From assembly GCA_002786025.1 (NCBI GenBank), contig NHNW01000007.1, positions 992,001-1,056,000 of the forward strand: DNA of 64,000 nucleotides, written 5' to 3'. This DNA comes from Zasmidium citrigriseum. Taxonomy: Eukaryota > Ascomycota > Dothideomycetes > Mycosphaerellales > Mycosphaerellaceae. Position numbers and translations under genes: made by a program. This document shows, one piece after another, positions 9,991-20,354 of the stretch. The notes under the pieces were generated by a model. The model saw nothing but the letters and a program-made list of their open reading frames with translations, was not told where the DNA came from and made no database searches. Numbering within the stretch: position 1 is the first letter of the stretch; each line of letters starts with the position of its first letter.

Positions 9991-12900
9991 CGGATAATGC
10001 GAAGAGGATACGGCAGAGTCCGAGATATGTGCACAATGCGGCCGCGGCTAGGAGAGAGGAGGCGCAGAATGCGAGCTTTGAGAGTGAAGGAGAGCAGGTG
10101 AAGGAGAAAGAGCAGAAGAAGAGGAGGAGTGTTCGCGATCCGGATTTGCCGTCTGCTGTGGAGCGTGGGTATGAGCAGCTGGTTTCCCGGGATTATAAAC
10201 GAGTTCGAAGGCAACGAATCGAAAAGTCAAAAGACGTGGACAAACGGCGCCTTGTCCCGTCTGATACAAATCTCGGTCGTGGTCCTGAACTTGTACGGCG
10301 AGTACACGATTCGAACCAACTGTTTCGTGTGTACGAAAAAGCGCGGCACTCGCCAGAGCTTCGCCCTGTTGGAACAATGGAAGATGACAGTGAGCATAAA
10401 TTCCCGCTTGCACTCATGCACATCTGGAAGGAACACTCGGAAAAGAGTGTTTTCAGCCCAGACGAGACATCGTGCACGCCACAGTCCGTATCTCACGATA
10501 TCGCGCTCTTTTTCCGAAGTCAGCCCTGGAGTAAGAGTGGAATCCCTGAGAGCAAGATTGCTCAGACCCTTTTTGTGCATGCCCTTGAATGCGGCACTTT
10601 CGTGGAGATTCGCTCACTCTACAGGTGGTTAATTGCGAGGGGTGCGTTGAATTCATCGCACGTCATTGCCCTTTGCGAGGCCTGCCATGATTTGGCAGAA
10701 AGATTCGATCATCGAGAAGTGTTCGAGTTCTTCCGGAGCCTGGTCGCAACAGAAGAATTCCAGGGCTTGCCTAAATCGAGCTTGATACGGTACTGCCTGG
10801 ATATCGCCGAGGCGACCCTTCACTGGCAACTTGACGTTGCATTACCGAAGCGCCCGAAGATTTGCATCGATGCTTTGCAGATTATGACCCTGGATGAAAT
10901 GATTTCTGGGCTTCACGAACGTCTCGACGAGATACTGCCCAAGAGGGAATTTGTTCGAGCCACAAACTTGTGCTTTGTGGTGTCTTCGCTGCAGAAGAGT
11001 GTGCGGTCCTGGCTTGCACCCGACTTGTGGAAGCTGAAAGAATGGCTCACTGCTCGAGCCAGGGTGATCTCGTCCGCTTTGGATGCCAGAGAACTTCGAT
11101 TTGCGTGGTCGTATTTGCAGCTCGAGCTGCGGCACCGCCCAGAGCCTGCGTTGCCTCACTTAGAGAGGTTCTCTCTCATCTGTTCAGAAAGAAGATCGTA
11201 CACCTACCTCTTCCCGTTGCTGAATGATAAGCTCGCTTGTCAGAACATCGATGCGATGGCCTTGCAGCTCAGTCACAATGCAAGAGCGGCAATCGCACAA
11301 GCCTGTGTTGGAGACCATCGGCGGCCGGCCATTAAGCAGTTGTTCAAGCGCCTCATGAAGACCCTGCCTGAAGGCCTGGATGCTTCTGTCCTCGAGGCTC
11401 AGACCACGTCATCTCTCATGGAGACGTGGAGAAGCACACGCTTTTTCGCTGCTACGTGGGACGAGTATATCTCTGTCCGACAACTCGCCATCGAAAACAG
11501 GATGCCGAAGCTGAGGAATGCTGCCGACCTGACCATGATCGACATTTGCAACGCTGCCAACCGCCCTGATCGAGCGCTTGAGCTCCTAGCGCACTTGAAC
11601 CAGCGAGTGCCACACTCTTCGCGGAGCTTGTCATCGGCAGCCGTGTCTTTGGCAAAACGAGACGCATGGTCACGAATGAAGAAGCTTCTGAAACTCTTGC
11701 AAGACTCAGGAAGCTTTGTCCAGGACGGGGCCGTTTCCAGAAGTTTTAATCACATCATTCACCTATTCGCACGTCGCCATACTGCTGCGGAGACATGGAA
11801 CTTCATCACAGATTTGATGGAGAAGCTTCATTTTGTTCCGACATCGAGTACAACACAGACCGTCTTGCAAGCTTTTGTCCGCAAGAAACATCTGTCCTTC
11901 GTAGCACACTGGGTGCGGTACTTGAAGACACTGGGTCACCATTTCGAGATGGACGCCAGGACGGCAGCCGGCCTTGTGAACGCGTATTATCTCGAGCAGC
12001 GTCCTCCTCATGTCCTTGTCATGTGGTTCTGCCGCGAAATAACGAAGCTATCGCCCGCTTTGCAATCTTCTGAATTCCATCGTGTCATCACCGAAGCCAT
12101 TGGCTGGGACCTGCGCAATGGCAATCAAGACGTTCGTGAGAAAGCGTTGAAGGATTTGAACCTTTACCGCAACTCCAACGAGGTCATTCCAAAACCGGCG
12201 AACGACATGCGAGAGTCTTCATCGGACAGTGATCTTGGAAATGAAGCATCGATGAACGAGCCAGCATCGTCAGAGACCGACCTGGCAGATGTAAATACCG
12301 CCCAATTCGAGCCGCAGGTTTCCGAAGACTACGAAGGAGGGCAAGATTCAAAAGCTATGACAGAAAGCGACCTCGACGGGCATACCGAGGGACCTATCAC
12401 GGCACTGGGCACGCCTGATCACCATGTTCAGTCTCCCACGTCGCTGCAAGATGAAAGGACGTCAGAGGAACAGTATTTCGACATGGTCCGCGACTTCAAC
12501 ACCAACGACAATGTCCAATCGCCTATCGCGGATGGCCAATCCAGTGATCTTGATATCACGAATCCCGTCTCATTCGGCCTAGAACCAATTCATGAAGAAA
12601 TGTCTCGATCAGATGTCACACTGCCGGACGACCTTTCAGAGCTTGAAACCGAGCGCGCAGAGCGTGCCCGTGATACCCACCGAACGCGAGTTGAAGGAGA
12701 CATGGTCCTCGCTTTCTCCCTTCAAGAATACGACAAGGTCTTGGAGCTGTATACTTCCTCACTTTCTGCGGAAGGCTTTCCAATATCCCCAAGAGCCCTG
12801 GAGATATCGGTGGAAGCTAGCCTGCGACTGCGCCACGGCGATCGAAGCGAAGTCGATGGCATTCTCGCGAAAGCGCGTGATGCTGGTATGAACGTATCTT

Positions 12901-14057
12901 GCGCTCTAGGCCCGTTACTCCTCCATCACATGAACCACCTTGATCCTCATGACAAGCGAGATGCAAACAAGCTGCGATTGATGGCCATGGAGTACTATCG
13001 CTCAAACGAGGACAATGGCTGGCCTGTCTCCAATCATCTCGTCGTCATGGCCGCAAAGACGCTGATCAATAACCACCGACCCGAGTATGGGATCAACCTG
13101 TTGAGTGACATGAGCCAATCGAAATGGATTCAAGATCAGCCCCTCGACATCGTTGCCATGACAGTCTTTTTGCAGGGCTATGCCGCGATGAAGTCCGCAA
13201 AGGGCATCAGATGGACCATTGAAACTGTTCTGAAGAAGAACATGCTCATCGACAAGAGGTTCATCGATGCCATTAAACGTTGCGCCAAAGACTTCGAGAT
13301 ACCCAACAGCGCCAAGCCCATGAGTAAGCCCAACACAAGACCGAACCACCTTAGGCAGCGGCTCAGAGTCTGGCGTCAAATATGCGCGCGAAAACGCATG
13401 CAGCAGAGGCACGAATCAAAGGTCTTCGGTAGAAATCTGGTGAAGTTCATCGTCAAGTTGAGCAATCAGTCGCAGAAGCCCGTGATCGAGAGCGACTTCA
13501 GAAAGGAGCTTGAAGGCCAGCTTTTTGGTACCTCACTGCTAGGTCATGAAGCTGCAGAACCGCTCGCGTCGGTGGACCGAGTCGCCCTAAGACGGGCAAG
13601 GGGACGTGTTGCTCGCTCTATCGGCTGGGATCAGGGACCACTTCCAGAGGGTCGACGAACTGCAGATCTTGTTCGTGACTCCCGCTGGCTCAGACAATAT
13701 CGGTCGTTTCTGAGGCGAGACATCGTCATGCCTGACGGAAAGCTTGCTTCGTTCAGGTTGCGCTTGGCCAATGTTCCGCGTTGGAAGGAGAGAAGGGGTC
13801 GGAGACGTCGCATCATGTTGCAGTCTCCTGACATTGACAGCGCGCTGGATGTGGGAGAGTCTGGTGATGAAGAGAAATACTCGCCATTTGGGGAAGAGAT
13901 TTCCAAGCAAGATTCAAGTGAGTCCAAGAGCTCTGAGGTGAAACGGAGCGGAGAATCTGGCGCTGAGGCGCCATTGAGCTATTCGCCGTTTGGAAAAGAG
14001 GAGTCTCAAGAGGCAGACGAGCCCAAGAGCTCGGAAGCGGTGCAGAGCGAGACATGA
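9840..14057 (+). CDS. Large PPR-like helical-repeat protein, probably mitochondrial
   Basis: A single uninterrupted frame of 1405 residues. The N-terminus (MFNNLRRPVPSKAALKVLYQ) is basic and hydrophobic without acidic residues, as expected for mitochondrial import. The next 100 residues are charged. From about residue 200 to 780 the sequence is all-helical with pairs of amphipathic helices of PPR-like spacing (for example around TVLQAFVRKKHLSFVAHWVR). An acidic, Ser-rich linker of about 190 residues follows, then a second helical block (about 960-1160). The tail is basic, then acidic, with two copies of Y-S-P-F-G-[EK]-E. Fungal proteins of this build act in mitochondrial RNA maturation or translation. 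That role is inferred; I cannot name an orthologue. Confidence 0.75.
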   Translation: MFNNLRRPVPSKAALKVLYQLAYISSGTAVGIATLCTEERRRQAQIVQKIADNAKRIRQSPRYVHNAAAARREEAQNASFESEGEQVKEKEQKKRRSVRDPDLPSAVERGYEQLVSRDYKRVRRQRIEKSKDVDKRRLVPSDTNLGRGPELVRRVHDSNQLFRVYEKARHSPELRPVGTMEDDSEHKFPLALMHIWKEHSEKSVFSPDETSCTPQSVSHDIALFFRSQPWSKSGIPESKIAQTLFVHALECGTFVEIRSLYRWLIARGALNSSHVIALCEACHDLAERFDHREVFEFFRSLVATEEFQGLPKSSLIRYCLDIAEATLHWQLDVALPKRPKICIDALQIMTLDEMISGLHERLDEILPKREFVRATNLCFVVSSLQKSVRSWLAPDLWKLKEWLTARARVISSALDARELRFAWSYLQLELRHRPEPALPHLERFSLICSERRSYTYLFPLLNDKLACQNIDAMALQLSHNARAAIAQACVGDHRRPAIKQLFKRLMKTLPEGLDASVLEAQTTSSLMETWRSTRFFAATWDEYISVRQLAIENRMPKLRNAADLTMIDICNAANRPDRALELLAHLNQRVPHSSRSLSSAAVSLAKRDAWSRMKKLLKLLQDSGSFVQDGAVSRSFNHIIHLFARRHTAAETWNFITDLMEKLHFVPTSSTTQTVLQAFVRKKHLSFVAHWVRYLKTLGHHFEMDARTAAGLVNAYYLEQRPPHVLVMWFCREITKLSPALQSSEFHRVITEAIGWDLRNGNQDVREKALKDLNLYRNSNEVIPKPANDMRESSSDSDLGNEASMNEPASSETDLADVNTAQFEPQVSEDYEGGQDSKAMTESDLDGHTEGPITALGTPDHHVQSPTSLQDERTSEEQYFDMVRDFNTNDNVQSPIADGQSSDLDITNPVSFGLEPIHEEMSRSDVTLPDDLSELETERAERARDTHRTRVEGDMVLAFSLQEYDKVLELYTSSLSAEGFPISPRALEISVEASLRLRHGDRSEVDGILAKARDAGMNVSCALGPLLLHHMNHLDPHDKRDANKLRLMAMEYYRSNEDNGWPVSNHLVVMAAKTLINNHRPEYGINLLSDMSQSKWIQDQPLDIVAMTVFLQGYAAMKSAKGIRWTIETVLKKNMLIDKRFIDAIKRCAKDFEIPNSAKPMSKPNTRPNHLRQRLRVWRQICARKRMQQRHESKVFGRNLVKFIVKLSNQSQKPVIESDFRKELEGQLFGTSLLGHEAAEPLASVDRVALRRARGRVARSIGWDQGPLPEGRRTADLVRDSRWLRQYRSFLRRDIVMPDGKLASFRLRLANVPRWKERRGRRRRIMLQSPDIDSALDVGESGDEEKYSPFGEEISKQDSSESKSSEVKRSGESGAEAPLSYSPFGKEESQEADEPKSSEAVQSET

Positions 14058-14458
14058 AAGGGAGCAGCGAGGACCCAGACCTGGCCAGCAGTTGACACTT
14101 TTTGCATAGCGATGGCGTTAGATGGGAGGCTGTTTGTGTCACATGTAAATATGCTGCGAGGGCGTGGAAGCTGTGAGCGACGATACCACTCGATAGAATA
14201 CCCTAGAGTTGTACAATGGCTATCAATCCGTGATCAATTCTGTCTCTTGATCCAAGTAGAAACATGTTCTCTCATTGCCCACCTGGTTATGTGTCTTCAA
14301 GTGGCCATATGTCCCATGACTTTAGTATATGTAGATACCATCAAAACGCGGCGCGTTTACCTTCGACAAAATCTCGAGCAGGCGACAGAACTACCATCAG
14401 CTCCTACACACCAGCACAACCACATTTGCGTCTGTGAGATAATTAGACGCAATCCAAA
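14058..14458. other. Intergenic region upstream of CCT8
   Basis: About 400 bp between tandem genes. No ORF or RNA gene was recognised; it includes the CCT8 5' leader. Confidence 0.5.
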
Positions 14459-16212
14459 ATGTCGCTCTCAATACCCAACGCCCCAAATCAGGGCCTTTTC
14501 AAGCCCGGCTACCAAAAGTACGTCTCTATCAACTACTCTCACGAGACCACTCGACTAATCTTCACTATAGCTACGACGCAGAGGATGGCGCCGTCATCCG
14601 CAACATCGACGCCTGCCGCACGATCGCCTCGACCGTTCAGACGTCTCTGGGACCGTATGGCCGCAACAAGATTGTCATCAACCATCTCCAAAAGATGATC
14701 CTCACCAACGATGCCGCTACTATACTCCGCGAACTCGAAGTCGTTCATCCCGCTGCGAAACTTCTCGTGATGGCATCACAGCAGCAAGAAGCTGAGATGG
14801 GCGATGCGACAAATCTGGTGATTGTCCTCGCCGGAGAGCTGCTGAAGAAGGCGGAAGAGTTACTGAGAATGGGACTGAAGACGAGCGAGATTGTCCAGGG
14901 ATACGAGCGAGCTGGCAAGTTTGCGCTGCAGGCACTGGAAGAGCTTGATATCGACAGAGTGGAAGATATCAGGAATCAGCAAGAGTTGGCTAAGGCGATT
15001 CGGACGGTCATTGCGGCGAAGCAAAATGGCTCAGAGGATGTGCTCGCGGAGATGGTTGCTGAGGCTGTGCTTGCGGTGCTGCCAAAGAACCCTTACAACT
15101 TCAATGTGGACAACATCCGGGTGGTGAAGATCATGGGTGGTTCGTTGGAGCAGTCGAGAGTGGTCAAGGGTATGGTCTTTGGACGGGAACCAGATGGAAC
15201 CGTTAAGAAGGCGACGAAAGCGAAGGTCGGAGTCTTCAGCTGCCCGATCGATATCTCACAGACGGAAACGAAGGGCACGGTACTGCTGAAGAACAGCAAG
15301 GAGCTGCTGAACTTCACCAAGGGCGAGGAGTCACAGATGGAAAACACGATCAAGGAGCTGCACGATTCTGGACTGAGAGTGGTTGTTGCAGGAGCGACAG
15401 TTGGCGAGCTGGCCCTTCACTACCTCAACCGCTTTGGTATCCTTGTCATCAAGGTTCTGTCGAAGTTCGAGCTGAGGCGGTTATGCAGGGTAGTGGGTGC
15501 TACACCTCTTGCCCGTCTTGGTGCCCCCATGCCGGATGAGATGGGCAACGTGGACGTGGTGGAGACTCTCGAGATTGGCGGTGACCGTGTGACGGTCTTC
15601 AGACAGGAGAATGAACAGACGCGGACAGCAACACTCGTACTGCGAGGAGCAACACAGAACCACCTGGACGACGTCGAGCGAGCGGTCGATGATGGTGTCA
15701 ACGTCGTCAAGGCCATTACCAGAGATCCTCGATTAGTACCCGGCGCTGGCGCAGCAGAAATGCAGCTCATCGAGCGCATTACTGCCCTCGCCGACAAGAC
15801 TTCTGGACTCGCTCAGTACGCCATCCGAAAGTACGCTGAAGCATTCGAAGTTGTGCCCCGGACACTTGCCGAGAGTGCTGGTCTTGACGCTACAGAGGTC
15901 CTCGCCAAGCTCTACACTGCACACCACAGCACCGCATCGAAACCAAAGCAGGCCAACGGCACGAAGGACGACGAGGATGACGAGGAGATTCCCTGCTTGG
16001 GCGTCGACATTGATACCAGCACTGGCCAGGGAGACGGCACCATCGACGCTGAAGAGGAGGGCATCCTGGATCTGATGGTCGCGAAATCATGGGCCATCAA
16101 GCTGGCCACCGATGCGGCGCGGACGGTATTGAGCGTTGACCAGATCATCGTTGCCCGGCAAGCAGGAGGGCCTAAACCACCAGGCCCGAATCCCAACTGG
16201 GATGAAGACTAG
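14459..16212 (+). CDS. CCT8: T-complex protein 1 subunit theta (chaperonin CCT8)
   Basis: Two exons, 14459..14517 and 14571..16212, give 566 residues. The 53-bp intron (GTACGT...ATAG) splits the N-terminal codons; splicing yields GYQNYDAEDGAVIRNI, the usual theta start. The group II chaperonin landmarks are present: LGPYGRNKIVINHLQK, LTNDAATILRELEVVHPAAK (nucleotide-site loop), the GDATNLVIVLAGELL helix and, near the C-terminus, RDPRLVPGAGAAEMQL. Theta-specific sequence includes KLLVMASQQQEAEMGD. The extended acidic insertion (KDDEDDEEIP) and PNPNWDED tail fit fungal CCT8. It is one of eight subunits of the cytosolic TRiC/CCT ring that folds actin, tubulin and WD40 proteins. The catalytic GDGTT motif is GDATN here, as is common for theta, a low-ATPase subunit. 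Confidence 0.97.
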
Positions 16213-16522
16213 CCTTGTAACATAAAGTGAGCCTGTGAGCACTTCGGTCGGCAGCTAAATGCTGATGTGTAGCAGACCGCCGCAATGAATCGAAAATGTG
16301 AAAATGAATAGATAACAGTATACCCAACAATAGCTCAGGCTGGACGTCGTCGACTCATACCGCTTGCCTTGTCCCTCTCACTCCCGCGTGAGCACTCTGC
16401 CTGTTCATGTTGCACTTCCATCTGTCCGTACACCCTCTGCACCACACCATCATCAGTCCTGGAGCAACACATGATGGTCTTGTACCGCCTGTCACGCAAG
16501 CGACACCTTTGAGAGTGGCAGG

Positions 16523-16556
16523 NNNNNNNNNNNNNNNNNNNNNNNNNNNNNNNNNN
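16523..16556. other. Assembly gap (run of 34 N)
   Basis: Undetermined bases between tandem genes; the flanking sequence is unique in this window. Gap length may be arbitrary. Confidence 0.99.
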
Positions 16557-17076
16557 AGGCCGTCACCGCCACCACGGGCCATTATTAGGAATCAGGCTGG
16601 GTGTTCTGAACTGATAGGTCGCCTTCGACCCTCCACGGAGGCATTGCCACATTACCCGCCGAGCTGTCCTTCGCCTGCCGGTGCCTTCCTTCCAGCCTTC
16701 GGTGGCATTGTCGGTAGCCAAGTTGAACAAGAACATGGATGTAACGTGCCTTATTTCGGTGCCTGGAGTATCACAAGTGACTACGAGCCTCCCCAGATCA
16801 AATAATTGACTAACTAAAACTAATGGTACATAGACCGAACCTACGCACATGAAGCTTGGCGCAATTGAGTTTGGAAAGGATGCCTCGGCTGGCGATCCAC
16901 GACCCACGATAGACATGATTATTTCGGTGCCTTCGAACCCTGCCCATCGAGCCGTTCAAAGCTCTCCAGAATTGGTGCTGTGCTATAGCTACCACCGAGG
17001 CTGCGTTGGAGAGGCACGGCCCTGTATTGGCTGTCAACGAGAACGATGTAAGGCAGCAAGATAGGTGGTGGAGTGG

Positions 17077-17083
17077 TATATAG
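17077..17083 (+). promoter_or_regulatory. TATA-like box of the HsbA-domain gene
   Basis: TATATAG about 100 bp before the ATG at 17179, in a GGTGG-rich surround. The spacing suits a fungal core promoter and a regulated gene. Motif evidence only. Confidence 0.45.
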
Positions 17084-17178
17084 TAGGGCATGGTGGTGGA
17101 GGGGCGACCTGGATAAAGACCTCTCCTCCGCCTGACACTGATCAACCAGCCGCTACACCAACAGCAAACACCGCCAAA

Positions 17179-17776
17179 ATGATGCGCCTCAGCAACTTCA
17201 GCAAATTCGCCGCCTCGGCCAAAGCAGCCCTCACAAGCCGCGACGCAGCATCAACGCAGCAGAACCTCGAGACGATCAACGCCGCTGTCCAGAAACTCAC
17301 AGCTACGGTGGACGGCTACCAAGGCGGTCTCCTCGCAGCGAACGCCATCTCCAACGACGAAGCGGCCCTGGGCCAGAAAATCAAAGACGCGATCAAGGAT
17401 GCTAATGCGAGTGAGATGGTGACTGAGGAGGAGGCGAAGGCGATTATCAAGTATATTGTTGAGACGCTGGAGCCGGTAAGCAACAATACACTCACCAACC
17501 CAAACGAAAGCGAAGGATTGAGATATCTGACATGTGATGTGTTGTTCTTAGAACATCAAAACCTGCATGACCTCCCTCCAAGCCAAGAAAGAGCAACTGA
17601 AATCCGCCGGTCTGCAGAGCACCGTCCACGGCGACATGGAGGATTTGCGAAAGTTGACGAATGATCTTTCCACGGCGTTATTGGCGAAGGCGCCCGAGAG
17701 CGAGAGGCCGGAGGGCAAGAAGGCGATGGAGATTGTGGATGGGGATTTTGAGGGGGCGATTAAGGCTTTCGTATGA
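17179..17776 (+). CDS. HsbA-domain (hydrophobic surface-binding protein A / galactomannoprotein-type) protein lacking a signal peptide
   Basis: Two exons, 17179..17475 and 17552..17776 (76-bp intron GTAAGC...TTAG), give 173 residues. The body matches the HsbA family: a four-helix unit with VDGYQGGLLAANAISNDEA, then LEPNIKTCMTSLQAKKEQLK, then DLSTALLAKAPE and a closing GAIKAF. Family members are normally secreted and bind hydrophobic surfaces or sit in the cell wall as galactomannoproteins. Here the N-terminus is MMRLSNFSKFAASAKAALTS, amphipathic and basic but with no hydrophobic core, so it looks more like a mitochondrial presequence than a secretion signal. Either a signal exon is missed upstream (the gap at 16523 is 620 bp away) or this is an intracellular branch of the family. 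Confidence 0.78.
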
Positions 17777-18595
17777 GTAGGATGCTGGGTATGACAAGAG
17801 GGTTTTGAATGCAACGTGACAGATGCTTTGTGGGACGTTGTGATGGGGTCTGTGACACTTTGTGTACGCTGTCGCTGCTGTGTACGGAAGGTTGATGCTG
17901 TCACCGCTGTAAGTTGTACTTATGTACTGGATGTGTCGACTAAGAATGCATGTCAGGGTTGCTCTATATTCTCCGTTGGTTCATGCAACATGCAGGTGAA
18001 TGTTCCGACCAATTATTCTCCGAAATACTTGAGTCATATTTACAAAATATGACGTGGAATACGTGGTCCTCAGCCTTCAGCCTTGTTGGAACAGACTGAA
18101 CGATCTCGTGCTCGCTCGAGTTTTTGACGCCCTCGAAAATGGTTGGAAGATTGGACCGAATGGGACCATGATCCATGGCAGCCTCGTGCTGAACAAACTG
18201 ACTTGGGTAGGCAAAGAGTGGTGTTCTCCACGCTATGCGCAGCTATGCGCAAGATGGCGAAGCCTCGCGGCTACTTCGAGAGCCTGCATGGCATATGCAT
18301 ATACATGCTCATGTCAAGACGTTCGCACCTGCCACCTCTACAGCCTCGTATCGAACTTGCCGGTCAACCAGCATCGCTCTTGCCGAAGGGCACCCTCATT
18401 ATGACGAGGAAGGTGTTGACCGGTCGATACCTCACCTGGCCCTCCACATCGTGACTACTACAACCATTACCTCTACCGAATTCAGCCTTGATCCTGCCCT
18501 TTGCGAACATGTTATATCTCCAGGTAAGTCCCAACGATCTCATGGATCCATTCTTCCGGTACACATATTTCCCCTTGTCCTTTCAGCATCGCAGA
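17777..18595. other. Intergenic region upstream of the membrane-protein gene
   Basis: About 820 bp. An in-frame upstream ATG at 18509 followed by a GTAAGT donor (18524) and a CAG acceptor at 18583-18585 offers an alternative first exon for the next gene. No other gene is recognised. Confidence 0.45.
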
Positions 18596-20354
18596 ATGGA
18601 TATATCACTCAACTTCATCACTAACACAGGCATCTACACCCTCCAACAAGCCGCCCACTCCGCCGTCACCTCCCTCAACTCCAGCGTCTCCTCAATCCCC
18701 TTATACGAACATGGCTGCGACTTCGCGGACGCCCGGGGCCATTTTACGAAGAACTGCACCGAAGCATGTCAGCAGCCCATGGCAGTCTGGGATTCGATGC
18801 ACACGCTGCACAACTGTCTCAGCTACAGTGCTGTGTCCACGGCGATGGCGAACGGGCAGTTGAGGAGGAGGGATAGAGAGACGGCTCTTAGGATGGGTTT
18901 CTTGGAGAATGTCAATTTGACGACGGTGACGGAGCCGATTGATGCGTGTATGCATGGGTTCTGTCGGGAGATAACGGACTCGGGGGATTGCTATGCACAC
19001 GAGGTTCATGTGAGTGTTGGTTGCTTCTTTACTGGCGATGAAAGGATTCAGGGGGATGTCGGTGGTTGCCTGAGCTTGGAGGAGTGGTCGAACACTCCAT
19101 CTGAGGGCAGATGACAACTCTTGGACTCCATATCAGTACCTCAGGTCAACAGGTCTCTGATATAGTCCTGGAATCAGCTCAGTCAGGAGACATTCATCGG
19201 AAAATGCTGACACAGCTCAGCGATTCGATCCAGACAAGTTCGTCAAAGGGGCATGTGGCTACTTCAAAGCCTCTCCGAACACGGATGTCGGGGGCGTCGG
19301 TGTAGGTCTTCCTCAATGCACCAAGATTGCTTAATAGCTTCACTGACCCGTGCAGGTATTCGTTGGATATCTCATGCAGCTCGCCATCGTCATCTACTGT
19401 TACCTCCACACACGTCTTCTGGCAAGCTGGATCCGATTCGGCACGTACGCCGTTTACGCACCATTCAAGGGCTTGAAACGCGCCAATCAAGCCGCTGTCT
19501 CCGTTCAAGAACGAATCAAGAAAGCCCACCAGCAGGCAGCCCTCATCAGCGGCCTTGTCGAGTTCCAGCGAGCACAGGCGTTTTACTCCGTCACCCTCCA
19601 AGCCGCCGCCATAGCCTCCCTCGCGGGGACAGGACGTGTGTTCGATGCCGAGAGCTATCAACAGATGTTTCTGACCGTCAGCCTGCTCGGAGACGTTGCC
19701 GCCACGGGAATCGTATGTATAGTCTTTGGACTTTACATCCTGCATGGCTGGAGCAAAAGATCATGGTACACGACCATCCTGTCCCAAGTGGCAATCTTCA
19801 TGTCTCTTGCTGTGTGGATTATGACCAGGCTGCCACTTCACAACCTTCGAGAACTGACGCCGCCGGAGCATAATTTGCCGAGTTGTGGTGGTCGATCGCC
19901 AGGGTTCGTTTATAACTTTCGAGAAGTCCCAACCTCATTTCGCTGACACTCTTTCATCAGAACTTTCTGCCTCGAGCCCCAAGCCCAAACCAACACTCCC
20001 CTCGAAGCAACCTTCATCGGTCTCAGCCTCCTCGTAATGATCGTCCTCACATGCCGCCAATATCGCTCTCACGTCACCAAAACGCCTTACAAACAACACC
20101 CTTGGCGTCTTGAGATCGCAGAAGGCATCTTCGCCGGCTTCACGATCGTCATGATCTACACTCTCGTCTCCAACGGCGAGCTCGCGGCGATTCGACAGGG
20201 AGTGCAATGGACGTTTGCACAGTTGATCAGTGTGACCATTTGGGCGCCGTGTATCGTCGAGTATTTGTATGCGGCAGTGAGGAAGTGGAGCCTGGGGGCG
20301 AATGCCGAGTTGCAGGCGTTGTTTGCGGATGAGGATAGTGATGCGGAGGATTGA
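18596..20354 (+). CDS. Multi-pass membrane protein with Cys-rich N-terminal ectodomain, function unknown
   Basis: My model has four exons: 18596..19009, 19221..19301, 19356..19903 and 19961..20354, giving 478 residues. The N-terminal 165 residues carry about nine cysteines (GCDFADARGHFTKNCTEACQ, HNCLSY, DACMHGFC, GDCYAHE, GACGYF) and several N-x-S/T sites, so they probably face outside or the lumen. About six to seven hydrophobic segments follow: GVFVGYLMQLAIVIYCYL, QAAAIASLAG, LLGDVAATGIVCIVFGLYIL, TILSQVAIFMSLAVWI, FIGLSLLVMIVL, AGFTIVMIYTLV and the QLISVTIWAPCIVEYLY region. The tail is acidic (FADEDSDAED). I do not recognise a named family. The intron at 19010-19220 is 211 bp, unusually long here, and could hide a small exon. 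An upstream start at 18509 is an alternative. Confidence 0.7.

Larger units (their letters stand above)
16213..17178. other. Intergenic region containing the assembly gap, upstream of the HsbA-domain gene
   Basis: About 970 bp with no gene recognised. Thirty-four N bases at 16523-16556 interrupt it, so its true length is uncertain. It ends in a TATA-bearing promoter. Confidence 0.6.

Noticed and set aside
10300..10320. tRNA B-box-like sequences (GTTCGA/TTCGAA) at several places, for example 10310 and 7190
   Set aside because: They lie inside coding exons and have no matching A box or cloverleaf arms.
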